A stretch of DNA of 64,000 bases from Isoetes taiwanensis (GCA_021234155.1 JAJEKV010000036.1:13469426-13533425); one strand, 5' to 3'. Positions 1 through 10,895 are shown, counted from the first letter of the stretch. Numbers and translations are program-made. Notes: generated by a model not told the origin, from the letters alone.

Positions 1-2400
1 TTTGTTGGCTTGTGATGCCTTTGTTGTGCTGCTACCTATAGGCAAGTTGACATTACCATAGGCCATGTTTCATTTCATTAGTGCTTCTATTGCATATGCT
101 GTCTTGTGTGGTTACAACATTTTTCTCTTTTTGTTTCTGCATAGGTTGCTGACATTGAAGATTCAGGGGACCTATTTGCCACGTTTTTTCCATGTTTTAA
201 TGCACTCTTGTATCGAAGTTCAAATATTTGTGTTTATCATTGCAGATACAAAAGGTTTCTGCTCGAACAGTTCAAGTAGCATGAAATTCTCATGTGCATC
301 ATGGTTGCTCCATTTTGTTTTAGCAATAGAGGGTATTTGCTAATATTTGGATGTAAATGAGTGGGAAACTAATTTGCTATAGAGTACTTGATAACTTAGC
401 CACATTAGTTATTGGAGGCAATGCTCAAATATATTGTCTGGCTACTACCGTCTTTGCACTTTGCTACATTTGAGGTGCATATGCCACCCAATGCCACCCA
501 TAATAAGGAACAATCATGTTTTTAGTGATTTTGGCGGATATATCTTTTATTGCAATGTTGAAGCTAAGTGTTTGTATTTTGCATTATGATATCAATTGAC
601 CATGTTTGTTGTGATTGTTGTGATTGCAGAGAAACATTCTTAATGCTAAAGACATGGATAACATATTAAATGAAGTACACATTTGTTTGTCATGGAAGAG
701 CAAAAACAAAGAGCATTCACAAATATCTATAGTAGAATGCAGATTTATTTAAAAGGTTGAAATGCATTAATAAACAATATCTCATGCATGCAAATCCTTC
801 CAATGCAATAAAGTGTATCCAACACAACCTTCCGCTTATATAAAGGGCAATCCAGGAGTGACAAATTGCAAGTTAGTTGTAAATTGTAAATATGAGTTGT
901 GGTTGGGTGATGTATGAACTTGAATACATCTATTTAGGTTATTTAATATGTGTTGCCACCATGAATGAGATATGTGTGTGTGTTCTTTTGCCAAAGATAA
1001 TATGTGCTCCTGTCTTAGATATGAAGTTTTTTTTCCAACAACTTATTGTGTAAGATTTGATGTTGTACATTACTTGCACATATCCTTTGGATATTTTGGG
1101 ACATTTTGTCTTTGTTGTTTAGTCTTTGGGGGCATTTTGTCTTTGCATATATATTTTTAAAATAATGAATTACATTGTTCTAACAATCAAGATCATGTTG
1201 CAATGAGAAGTCCTTGCCACCCAGAAAGAGCGCAAAAGCAAGATCTTGCATTTGTTAATAATCTTAAGATTGTTTTATGATTGTCCCTTGTCCACAAGTT
1301 AAACCCGAGCTAACCCTATACTGTAGCTACTTAACACTCAACTTGGTCACTCAAATAGTCAAATGTATATACAACCTGATCGAGGGCACTTGTGGACGGG
1401 CTTGTAGCGGCTTGTAATAAGGTGTAACTGGATTGTTTGACTGAATTTATAGAACTCAGGGTACATATATGGTAGGGGGTGTATTTTGAGTTTCTAAAAA
1501 ATTTCGTATAAGGGGGTTTTTTCGTGGGTTTTTAACCGTATAAGGGCCTTTTTCTTTAACCCTGTGCACGCACATGCCATATAGACCTTACATTAGCTGC
1601 ACCCCCCGGGATCATATCATACACTCAGAAGTTTTCAATGGTACCCAATATTCTATGCATGATGACAGTTTAGGTATTCAATGGTACCTAAAGCTTTGGC
1701 ATTGGTAGTGGCACTGCGGCTCATGATCACTATGTTTGGAGCCATCCGGACACTCGTGGTGGATCGCTATATTTTGTAAGTACTTGAACATGTAATTTGC
1801 AATTCATCCTAATTATTGCCTCTATCATTTGTACTTATCAACTATTTTCTCCCATAATTTATTTTGACCTATGGTGATAGTCATTTTCATGACTCGTAAG
1901 ATCACTAGCGAGAATGATGGAGGCAAAGGTAAGCATATTTTTACATTGTGCTTGACCCTTTAATTAGGTATGTAGTTTTATGCATGGACTTTTGTTGTGT
2001 AGATGAAAGACAAGAGTTTAAGGAAAAAAGAAGAAGGACTTCACAAGGTAGGGGCAATGATAGCGATGCTTTGGGTAGCCATCCCGATCCATCAGTCACT
2101 TTACTTATCGGCTAGGTAGCCTCCCCCAAAATTCGAATTCCCCATGCCCCATCGACATAGTGTTGATATCGTCTTTGACTATGACTCACGGCCTCCACGT
2201 GCTTGCAAGAATATCGAGGCGGGTAGACATAATATGAACTCCTCCTCTAGGCATACGACGGGATTAGACTTTTCTGGTGCAAGGAACTTGGAGGAGGATT
2301 TTAATAGTTAAATATGTCCACTAGGCAGCAAACACTTCTTTGGTTTGGAATATGTTAAAGATGCCCAGCCTCATTCCTTAATTATAGTCCCAGGTCAAGA
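1..2400. other. AT-rich stretch without a recognised gene
   Basis: No open frame here has recognisable domains or coding character. The longest ones are hydrophobic and T-rich, as expected by chance. Around 2,020-2,310 there is a short less AT-rich patch that may be decayed coding DNA, but I cannot name it. Confidence 0.5.
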
Positions 2401-2414
2401 GTATTGGAGCTGTA

Positions 2415-2540
2415 GACTTGGAGGGTCCTGGAGGGCGACAACGATGTGAATCATTGGACTTGGAAGGCTCAGGATTCCAACGACAACGGGGATCGCTTGA
2501 CTTGGAGAATTGTGGATTCCGACGATGTTGTGTGACTAAA
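2415..2540 (+). repeat. 42-bp tandem repeat, three units
   Basis: Units start at 2,415, 2,457 and 2,499, so the period is exactly 42 bp. Read on the plus strand, each unit encodes 14 residues starting DLE, in an open frame that runs on to about 2,771. Whether the frame is expressed is unknown. Confidence 0.7.
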
Positions 2541-2690
2541 GGAGAACGTCCATCCAGTTTGTTTTGGACACGTAAGTTGACGAAAACTTTAGTTCGGCAC
2601 GCCATTTGGACCCGTATTGCCTATTCTGGCAAAACCTTTGGCCGTATATCCTTAAGGATTTTTATTAGAGTCTATACTTATAAAATGTAT

Positions 2691-4612
2691 TCTAGAATGG
2701 GACTCGCAAGAAACCAACAAAGCGCCCTGGAAAACCGAAGAAGATGGAGGGACGGCGAACCCAAAAGATAGCAGGACCCCAGAGGACGGCAGAAGCCCCG
2801 AATGTGTTGCCTGGAGAACCGAAAAAGATGATGTGCTGGCGAACACAAATCTAGCAAGACCCCAGAAGATGGCGGAAGCCGGAGAGACGAAGGAGACATG
2901 TCGATGGCGAAGTCGAAAAAGCAGGATCCCCAAACGACCGCAAAAAACCTGCAGCAACTCAAAAGAACCCTAAAAAAAACCCGTAAATGGTTAGAAAGAA
3001 CTAACATGCATGGCATGGACAAGGCAAGCCGCACAACCAACCCCTGCAAAGAAGAGCAAATTAGAACATAAAAATCAGCACCCAGAAGGTGAAAAAGCAT
3101 CACCCAGCGGGTGGGAATTAAGTATGCGTCACCCTCAAGGTGGAAATAAATAGCATCACCCTCAAGGTGGAAAAAATAGCATCACCCTCAAGGTGGAAAA
3201 AATAGCATCACCCTCAAGGTGGAAAAAAATAGCATCACCCTCAAGGTGGAAATAGATAGGCTTCTCATTCATCTCAGCAGATTTTCTACAATGGTGGACA
3301 GTGGGTAGCCGCACACATGCGAACTACCCACGAAAAATAAAGGGAAAATCCAATTATATCATTTGGACCCCAAAAAAATACAATGCTAATAGATGAGTGG
3401 CTGATGTACCTGTCGAAAGCTTATCACCGGAATTAAAAAACCCCGCCCTTTCGGGTTTTCGAGGAAAACCCCTAGTGATAAGCCTTCGGCAAGGGGCTTA
3501 GACAAACGTAAAGCGCAGAATCGCCCCCCAAAACCCCGCATGGAGAAGTCGAAAACAGATGCCGCCAACATGTACCGCACATCACCAACACAACAAACGA
3601 GAAAACATACCAGAATAGCATCACCCAGCGGGTGGAAAAAAGCATCACCCAGCGGGTGGAAAAACATGATAAACAGAACTTGTACAAAATATAATAAACA
3701 AAGAAGGGGGGGGGTGGGTTCAAAGAGAATAAGGTATCTGCTGAGAGAAGAGGAAGCGCCCGATGAGACGCGGATGCGTAAACGCCACCAAATAGCGAAC
3801 TCCCAACCCAAAACGGGCATGCGCCGCCCGCATGCATGCATGACATGCATGCTCGTCCCATTCTAGAATGGCGATCCGATGTCTCGGATCGATGCGATTC
3901 TAGAATGGGACTCGCAAGAAACCAACAAAGCGCCCGACTACCAGAGAACTTCCTTACAAACTAGGATCGAGGACGAAGGTCACAGGACGAGGCCAACGGC
4001 CGGTAAAGGATAGCAAGAAAGATACGCCAAATTGGCTAAACCAGGCAGGAAGAAGCCCCTCCCCTGCCTGGAAACAATTCAAAGAGAATAAGGTAATCGC
4101 CGAGAGAAGAGGAAGCGCCGATGAGACGGGATGCGTAAACGCCACCAAATAGCTTAACTCCCAACCCAAAACGGGCATGCGCCGCCGCATGCATGCATGA
4201 CATGCATGCTCGTCCCATTCTAGAATGGCGATCCGATGTCTCTGGATCGATGCGATTCTAGAATGGGACTCGCAAGAAACCAACAAAGCCTCCGACTACC
4301 GTAGAACTTCCTTACAAACTAGGATCGAGGACGAAGGTCACAGGACGAGGCCAACGGCCGGTAAAGGATAGCAAGAAAGATACGCCAAATTATAAACCAG
4401 CAGAAGAAGCCCTCCCCTGCCTGGAAACAATTCAAAGAGAATAAGGTACTGCTGAGAGAAGAGGAAGCGCCGATGAGACGTGGATGCAGAAACGCGCCTG
4501 AAATAGCGAACTCCCAACCCAAAACGGGCATGCGCCGCCCGCATGCATGCATGACATGCATGCTCGTCCCATTCTAGAATGGCGATCCGATGTCTCGGAT
4601 CGATGCGATTAA
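2691..4612. repeat. Repeat family R1, copy 1 (hairpin-rich, internally tandem)
   Basis: The block is built of units that each begin TCTAGAATGGGACTCGC (2,691, 3,899 and 4,257). Each ends in a GC-rich section with GCATGCATGCATG and an imperfect hairpin around CGATCCG/CGGATCG. The last two units are about 357 bp each. The first is longer and holds the CACCCTCAAGGTGG tandem array and a hairpin near 3,440 (CCCGCCCTTTCGGGTTTT). A second locus with the same organisation lies at 56,330-57,349. No coding capacity is credible and no target duplication was identified. The transposon class is unknown. Confidence 0.7.
3130..3256. repeat. 26-27 bp tandem array, five units
   Basis: CACCCTCAAGGTGG recurs at 3,130, 3,157, 3,183, 3,209 and 3,236 with A-rich spacers. 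Each unit can fold into a small hairpin (CACC...GGTG). Related CACCCAGCGGGTGG units occur at about 3,101, 3,629 and 3,648. Confidence 0.8.
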
Positions 4613-4820
4613 TAGTAATCTATCATTTAAATGATAATGATTTTTGATAAACTAGTATTTTTAAAATCTAATGGCAAAAGAATCTGGTCTTTTCGCTCTA
4701 TTAACATATAAACTTAATTAGTAGTTTTAGGTGAGCATATTATTTAAGGTGTTAGAATTAAAATATTGGTAGATTGTCATCTAAATTTGTTGTTTGTCTA
4801 CCATGTTAAAAAGTTGAAGA

Positions 4821-4963
4821 AGGAATGGTCAATTCTCTTTAGTTAGAAAAAACTGTAAGGTGCTTAAAAGTTTCCTTGACCTCACTTCAACATCTAAAAT
4901 ACATAAGGAATGGTCAATTCACTTTAGTTAGAAAAATTGTAAGGTGCTTAAAAGTTTCCTTGA
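4821..4963. repeat. Direct repeat of about 58 bp, two copies
   Basis: The sequence beginning GGAATGGTCAATTC and ending AAAAGTTTCCTTGA occurs at about 4,823-4,879 and again at 4,908-4,963, separated by about 28 bp. The surrounding DNA is AT-rich and non-coding. Confidence 0.7.
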
Positions 4964-5079
4964 TGTAAGTTTATAGTTATTTGGTAGATATAAACACGCT
5001 TTATATTATACCCATCATTTATGCTCCACGGACAATTTTCCTAAGAGGGATGATGGGGAAGTGTCTTTTACAGTATGTT

Positions 5080-5560
5080 GAGGGATGGTTCGAAAAAATA
5101 TCTCTCGCCTGCCTCAAGGCAGTCTAGGGAAGTGGCCTAGCACTTATGACCACCGTGAAATAGAGAGCGTCAAAACAAAAATGAAAGAGGGTTTTCTAGA
5201 GATAGAGAAAGCAAAGAACTTCAACTGGAAGGGGCTCATTTCGATGATGGGCGAGCTTCTTCAAAAAAAGAGGTACATGACCGAGTCATAATCTTATTCT
5301 TACCCTCTGCGTGCGTGTTAATCTACTGATTTATATTGAAGGCAAAGAGCTTAATCTCCATAAGCAAGATGTCCAGGTATTTGTTATTTTTGTTGCCATT
5401 CGTTCAATTCGAAATTAGGCGTTTAACCTGTCATGCCATCTGCCTTGCAGTTGATCACTTTCAAACGTGTAACGGGTCCCAAGAGTAATAATTCAGAATG
5501 AACAAGGGAGGCAAACCACAAGCAAATGAACTCCATCTCACTTGTATACGGGTTCTCCCC
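5080..5560 (+). pseudogene. Exon-like fragment shared with the interior of the CACTA element
   Basis: The stretch from about 5,226 matches 19,055-19,460 inside the CACTA element, including the GGGGCTCATTTCGATGATGG segment and the following ATTTGTTATT...TTGTTGCCATTCG segment. A short frame at 5,085-5,291 (68 residues) ends at the same place as the related frame in the CACTA element. This suggests an exon followed by an intron from a related element. The protein family is not recognised, and the copy is a fragment. Confidence 0.45.
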
Positions 5561-6185
5561 TACATCGAACTATGTGCAAATAACCAGTACTCGTCGAGCT
5601 GCTTACCTATATACACGGTTATACAATGAAGGAACCCTCCCAAATCACGGGAATGTCGGTGTACATGGAATATAATTCTATGAACTACATAAATGTCTTG
5701 TTAATGTTGCATTCTCCCGTTTTCTAAAGGAATCAGTGGATCACATGAATGAATTGGAGGGTCCCGAAGAGGGAGCGTCGAACTTTGGAGAACTATCAAA
5801 ACCTCGAACTGGCGAAAGCTCTAGATTCTAGACTCGAGCACGTCCGAGAATCACTTACTCCGATGACTCAAATACTAAGCACGAGACCTAGATTACTTTT
5901 AGACTATATTTATACTTAGCCTCTTTTAAGTTTGGGATTATAAGCCTATTTTGAATACTCTAGGCTAAAAAGGTGGATACTTCCCTTGATGAGTCTTTTT
6001 GTTAGCCTCTTTCAAGTTCAGGATTATAAGCCTATTTTGGTTAAAAGGTTGGATACTCCCCTATACGAGTCTTTTTTATATTATTCAAAAATATAAATAC
6101 AATATATCACTTTCAAATGAAATGTACGTATTTTAAATCAGTTTAAAAAATATATAGAATACAATGGCATAGAATATGTGGGTTT
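5561..6185. other. Stretch without a recognised gene
   Basis: About 5,930-6,080 contains two imperfect copies of a 'ttcaggattataagcctattttg' type sequence about 70 bp apart, indicating local duplication. Nothing else is recognisable. Confidence 0.4.
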
Positions 6186-6599
6186 GGGATAGTCTTACCC
6201 TGGTTTAGGGGATCCCGGAGGGAAATGGGATCCCCTCCTCCGGGATCCCACAGTTAACTGCGCAGTTAACGCCTTACTGCGCAGTTTTTGCTGATTTTTT
6301 TGCCGGATTGGAGCGAGGCCAGTGTAGCGGCGCTCGCCCTGCTTCCTCCTCCGCATCTACCTGATCCCCTTGCCCTCCCGATTCCGACCAGCTACGAACT
6401 GATCCCATGCGATTCGGTGCCAGATCGAGGGAGAAAATCCCACAATAAATTTGCCCCAAAAATCCCTATAAGGGCCAAGATTTTTGCGCAGTAACTGCGC
6501 AGTAACCGGGGATCCCGTCCTCCGGGATCACACCTCTTGGGGATCCCGTCCTCCGGTATCACCCCTCCGGGATCCCCGAAACCAGGGTAAGGATATCCC
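6186..6599. mobile_element. MITE with 37-bp terminal inverted repeats
   Basis: The left end (6,186-6,222) and the reverse complement of the right end (6,563-6,599) agree at almost every base. Both contain TTACCCTGGTTT followed by GGGGATCCCGGAGGG. The interior is GC-rich, with repeated GGGATCCC and CTGCGCAGTTA palindromes. No transposase frame is credible. I do not see a convincing target duplication, so the superfamily is not assigned. Confidence 0.75.
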
Positions 6600-7467
6600 G
6601 CGCCGAATATGTGTGCTAAGTATTTTAACGTAGCCTAATTGTTTTTCATAGGTACTTTGAATATATAGTTTACAATAGATATGCACTATGAGTACTACCT
6701 AGAAATTTATGAATATATAGCCATTAGAGGATATATGGGATCAACTAAGGGCTTTCTAAGAAATGCGATATCATGTATGCTGAACCTGTAGCTTTGGGAA
6801 AAAAGCCATCCCAAACTTGTAAAAAATTTGTCCTTTCATAGCTAGTTTTTAATAAGAACGCATCGGTTAGACAAGTTGGGAAAAAGTTTTATTCTCTTCT
6901 ATGCCGAATGTTTGGCCATCGCGGCTTGGATGCACGAAAACCCTAGCAATGAAAATATCGTGCTTCAATGTAAGTGTTGCAGTAGATTCTTATAATTTTA
7001 ACTTAGGAATTATCCACAAAGATGATCAGCCAAGCATTGATGTTGCTTGCAGATCTCGTAGTAGCTGTTGTGAAGGAGGGTTGTTTGCCATCAGTGAGTG
7101 CTATTTTCTCTTCAAAGATCGATGGCAGATCACTAGCAAATCCTTAGGTTTGACAACATGGGGTTTGGTCGTAGAGATTTTGAGGGGATTCTTCAATCAA
7201 CAGCAGACTACAACATGGCAACTAGGTCGCTGCTTCCGCCTCCGGAATGGAAAACGGCTTAAGGATTCTGCTCAAGTAGTAAGCTGCAGGTAAGCATCGG
7301 GTCATCCTTTCAGTTGCCATGTTGTGGCGGCCTAGAAGTAGGTCACCGATTCCAGACTCGCTCCGGCTCCCGCCGGTCGGGGGGCCCCTGGAATCAACTC
7401 CCCTCTTTCCATGCCGCCATACAGAATCAAAGCAATTTTATGTTTAAAGATTTAGATTCCCTATAAT
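6600..7467. other. Stretch with one unrecognised open frame
   Basis: A 130-residue plus frame at 6,901-7,293 has plausible amino-acid composition but no motif I recognise. It could be an upstream exon or a chance frame. A GC-rich patch at 7,325-7,425 follows. Confidence 0.3.
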
Positions 7468-7588
7468 GTATGGGGGAAGGGTAGTTGGGACCCCTTTCCG
7501 GGTGTCCGGTGGGGTCCCGCGACCAGCGGTAGCCAGGAACGGGTCACCGCACCCGGAAAGGGGGACCAACTCCCCTTCCCCCACAATA
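7468..7588. repeat. GC-rich inverted repeat just upstream of a TATA box
   Basis: Arms of about 45 bp read GGGGGAAGGGTAGTTGG...CCTTTCCGGGTG on the left and their near reverse complement on the right (about 7,545-7,588). It could form a hairpin or be a small MITE. It abuts the promoter of the Crypton-like gene. Confidence 0.65.
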
Positions 7589-7662
7589 TAAAAATAGGGG
7601 AGACTTTTTTTTTCTCCCCCTTTTGCCTTCGTTTCTTTTTTTGGTCTGCTCCTCTCTGCGCC
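7587..7662 (+). promoter_or_regulatory. TATA box and pyrimidine-rich leader of the Crypton-like gene
   Basis: TATAAAAAT at 7,587-7,595 is followed by a T/C-rich leader and the ATG at 7,663. The spacing of about 75 bp suits a plant core promoter with a short 5' leader. Confidence 0.5.
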
Positions 7663-9415
7663 ATGATTTCGTCGAGGCGCCAGGGCAGACCTCCGCGAGC
7701 TCCATCGAGCCAAGCAACTAAGATGAAGGCGCTTGCTCGGCGGAAGCGTTTTGAAGGCAGATTTTGTTTTTTTGTTACTTCTATACAGATTTTTATGGCT
7801 GTAGGGTTTTTTATTGCTGATTCTTCTTCAATAGCTGTACCAGAAGCTAATATTACCGGAGTTACAATGGAAAAGACAAATGTCGAAGGTTTCTTTCGAA
7901 GATTCTTGAAGTTTTCATGATTTTTTTATTTTTTAAGTGTTTTTGTTTGGTTTGCAGATTTAGGGAAGGATATACTGTTGATTCCGGCGACTAGTTGTTT
8001 GGCAGAATGTTCTGTACTGTCTTTAGAGTCTGAAAGTAAGGTTTAGGGTCTAGATTTGGTTTTTTTTGTTTGCATGCAAGTTTTTAATGCATTTTTATTC
8101 TTGCAGATGGTTCTGGAGGTTCAAGATTTTGTGCAAATGAAGGTTTTACTTCTGAACAACTCGGTTTTGGAGGTAATAGTTAATGCATGTTGGTTTTTTT
8201 TAATGCATGTCTAATATTTAGTTGTTGCAGACGGCTGTGGAGTCAGGAATGTTGTAGCAGAGGAGGTTCAAGTTGTTGCAGATGGATGTGGAGTCATGAA
8301 TGCTGTAGCAGAGGAGGTTCAAGCGTCTGTCGCTGTCAAAGGTTAGTTATTTGTTTATTAGTAGGTTGAATAGGTTTAGTAGATTACTAAAAGTGTTGAT
8401 GCGTTCCAGATGCATCTGTAGTTGCTGATGACCTATCTTTTAGTCTTGGTATCCCATTTGACGAGTCCTTGAAGGATGGAAGTCCAGTTTTAACATCTGA
8501 GCCTGTTGCTGATGGGAAGACCTTGAATACAGATGATGGAAAGAATATTGAAATAGGGTCGACTTTTAATGTGGTTACAGGACAGAAATAATAGCATGGA
8601 TATGAGTGATATTTTGACTGATCGACGTCGCGGAAAGAAACCATTGAAGACTGGGGGGTTTGTTGATCTAGATCCAGAACTTGTTAGCAGGGTGAGTAAT
8701 GCTTTTGAGAATCCTTTGGAAACAAAGGATGAGTGGGTGCGGGGAAGATTTGATGCATGGCGGATGCACGTGGGAAAATCAATTGATGTTAAGATTGAAG
8801 ACATGGAATTGAATAATCTTGCTGACAATTTAGAGCAGTTTATGCTATGTGTGCGTCGAATCGGTGGGAAGCCATATCCACCAGACTCGTAAGTATACTA
8901 TTTATTTTTCTTTATTTGTTTTTGTACTTTTATTTATTCTAACATGTTTTCTGTTGTGCAGGTTGCAGAATTTATTCCGTAGTTTTAACAGAATATTACG
9001 TCGAGCACAAGATGCTAGGGTTATGAATACACGTATTGAAGAGAAAGTGATCGACATTTATAAGGATGCCAGGTTTATGAAGGCACATAAGGCTTTGGAG
9101 GTTGCAATGGAAGATTCTGTCGCAGGTGGCTTCACTCCGAAGAGGAAGAAAGACATATTGAGTAGGGAGGACCAGTCGAGGATTCTGCTGCATCCTGCGC
9201 ATCAGGTTACCACGAACTTGGGTCTTCAGAAGAGGTTCGCCTTTTATTGTATGTCACGTTTTTTTATTCGTGGGGGCAAGGAGTTATGTAAGGTCAGGGA
9301 CTTTCAGTTCTTTGTTGGAAGGGATTTTGTAAATGAATACTTAGAGTATTGTGAGACGACCAGCAAGAATTGGCATGGCGGCATCAACAAATGCAAACAA
9401 GCAGAGTTTCATTAA
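7663..9415 (+). pseudogene. Crypton-like tyrosine-recombinase domain gene, 3' end lost
   Basis: A multi-exon plus gene. Small N-terminal exons (about 7,663-7,887, 7,959-8,033, 8,107-8,172, 8,231-8,341 and 8,410 onward) are bounded by GT..AG. They join in the same phase, so each starts with Asp from a split G|AT codon. The exon at 8,231 carries two 16-residue repeats (DGCGVRN.. and DGCGVMN..). The body (8,569-8,888, intron 8,889-8,961, exon 8,962-9,415) resembles the KIAA1958/ZMYM/QRICH1 domain derived from Crypton tyrosine recombinases: YPPDSLQNLFRSFNR, then FIRGGKELCKVRDF with the first catalytic Arg, then TTSKNWHGG. A frame change lies near 8,575. The frame stops soon after KNWHGG, where transposon A begins, so the rest of the catalytic domain (HxxR, Tyr) is missing. 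The family call is from memory of conserved motifs. Confidence 0.6.
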
Positions 9416-9470
9416 AGTTGGAATTCTGAAGACAAGTTGGAATAATTTTTATATAGTATATACTTGGAGG

Positions 9471-9600
9471 GTTATGTATACCTCAATACTTATAGTATGG
9501 TTATGTGTATTACATAAGGTTATGTATACATGTGTATACTAGTATACCTCAATACTTATAGTACGGTTATGTGTACTACAAAAGGTTATGTATACCTGTT
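9471..9600. repeat. Subterminal repeat array (GGTTATGTATACC) of copy A
   Basis: GGTTATGTATAC occurs at about 9,471, 9,522 and 9,584, with GGTTATGTGT at about 9,498 and 9,565. The motif is nearly self-complementary. The same motifs in reverse lie at the right end of copy B (51,630-51,822). This is the pattern of transposase-binding subterminal repeats, an inference. Confidence 0.65.
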
Positions 9601-9656
9601 GTATACTAACACAACCAGATTACAATAAGATAACAAGTACTATTATTCTTCTACTA

Positions 9657-9955
9657 TTACTCAATGATCGAACTAGCGTATAGCTCGAGAGATCCTTTTT
9701 CGATCATGAACATTTGATACTCTCTATTCCATAGGAGATGGATGATAACATCGACGGATCGGGGATAATGGCGAGGATTGAGAGCAACAAGGTGAGCCAG
9801 GTCTTGAAAGCAAGATATCTCGCCGGCACCCGCTTGAAGTCCCCATGATTCATCTTGCAAGTGATAGAATCACGTTCAAGACCAGAATACGTCATAGCTA
9901 GACGGAGGCCAATGTTGCTACACTCGGCAATTTGATGTATATTTATACCCACCAA
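9657..9955 (-). pseudogene. Small protein 3 of the transposon (frameshifted)
   Basis: Two overlapping minus frames (9,704-9,955 and 9,657-9,860) together cover one protein of about 100 residues. It starts near MVGINIHQIAE and ends with DVIIHLLWNREYQMFMI. Copy B has the counterpart at 51,240-51,509 on the plus strand. The VIIHLLW segment resembles VMIHLIW in the 80-residue protein at 10,653, so the three small genes look like distant paralogues. The frame change is near 9,830. Function unknown; the family is not recognised. Confidence 0.5.
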
Positions 9956-10110
9956 AATTATTGATGGTATATACCCACCAAAATTATTGATGGTATATAC
10001 TCACCAAAATTATTGATAGTATATACATAGAAATTATTGGATCATATACATGTATGGTACTCGTATAATGGCAATGAACACCAATAATTCACATCAATAA
10101 TATTACTTCA

Positions 10111-10154
10111 CTATAAAAGTAGCTCCATTCGGTGGTAGAGGTCATTCATCTCCC
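10111..10154 (+). promoter_or_regulatory. TATA box and leader of small protein 1
   Basis: CTATAAAAGT at 10,111-10,120 lies 35 bp before the ATG at 10,155. The whole block from CACATCAATAAT to the start codon is duplicated before the neighbouring gene (10,609-10,652) and is also present, inverted, in copy B near 50,440-50,510 and 51,088-51,140. Confidence 0.6.
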
Positions 10155-10387
10155 ATGGCTTCCTTGCCTGATCGTCCGGAGAACATCCGAACCATCAAGT
10201 GCTACATGAGCTACAATGATCTGTATGATTGCGCGATAAAGAGTGTCAAACTTGATCCATGGCTGCAATCCAAAGCAGATGGTCCTGCGGGAAGCTCACT
10301 CGTGTTGTGATCCACCTATATTGGCTTCCTGATCAGGAGATCTATGAGCTGAATGCCATCACCTCAACAGGTGTTGATGATGAGTGA
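10155..10387 (+). pseudogene. Small protein 1 of the transposon, frameshifted
   Basis: The frame from ATG 10,155 reads 51 codons to a TGA at 10,308-10,310. A frame change near 10,285 restores similarity to the intact neighbour at 10,653 (shared IKCxMSYxDL, LDPxLQSKA, VIHLYWLP, DDE end), with a stop at 10,385-10,387. It arose by duplication of the neighbour together with its promoter. A decayed counterpart in copy B covers 50,848-51,087 on the minus strand. Function unknown. Confidence 0.6.
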
Positions 10388-10608
10388 ATCAGTGATGATC
10401 TGTATACCTGTTAAGGATATAATAATATAAGCACTTATGATTTGTGTATCTGTTAAGGATATAATAATATAAGCATAGTGAATATTAGTTGATGTATAGA
10501 ATCTGAGTAATTAAATATTTCATACTTGTACGAGTACATGATACTTGTACACGCTCAATAATGGCGCTACAGTCTACCCCAATTATTCACATCAATAATT
10601 TTACCTCA

Positions 10609-10652
10609 CTATAAAAGCAGCTCCATTTGGGGCTAGAGGTCATTCATCTCCC
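10609..10652 (+). promoter_or_regulatory. TATA box and leader of small protein 2
   Basis: CTATAAAAG at 10,609-10,617, followed by the leader GTCATTCATCTCCC directly before the ATG at 10,653. It is nearly identical to the promoter of the neighbouring gene at 10,111, which supports the chosen start. Confidence 0.6.
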
Positions 10653-10895
10653 ATGGATTATTCGCCTTCTTCTGTTCACCACATCGAGGCGATCAAATGC
10701 TCAATGAGCTACACTGATCTTGTGGGTTGCAGTGATAGGGGCATTCTTCTTGATCCCTACCTGCAATCCAAAGCCAATGGTGCTGAGATTCGTTGCCCCG
10801 GGCTGATTCGTGTTATGATCCACCTCATTTGGCTTCCCGAGCGCAATAGCTATGAGATAAGTGGGATCACCACAGCAGATAATGATGATGAGTGA
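10653..10895 (+). CDS. Small protein 2 of the transposon (80 residues)
   Basis: An intact 80-residue frame with a TATA box 36-44 bp upstream and its own leader. The copy B counterpart at 50,200-50,439 (minus, 79 residues) is also open along its whole length, and most positions agree (IEAIKCSMS, DLVGC, LDPYL, YEISGITT). Retention of two open copies while neighbouring genes decayed suggests a real protein. Visible features are a conserved IKCSMSYTDL start, a hydrophobic RVMIHLIWLP core and an acidic DNDDE tail. There is no signal peptide or membrane segment, and I do not recognise the family. An accessory role in transposition or host interaction is conceivable but unsupported. Confidence 0.65.
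   Translation: MDYSPSSVHHIEAIKCSMSYTDLVGCSDRGILLDPYLQSKANGAEIRCPGLIRVMIHLIWLPERNSYEISGITTADNDDE

Noticed and set aside
3386-4561. Minus-strand frames of 60-154 residues
   Set aside because: They repeat in step with the R1 tandem units and change frame between units; hydrophobic, low-quality composition.
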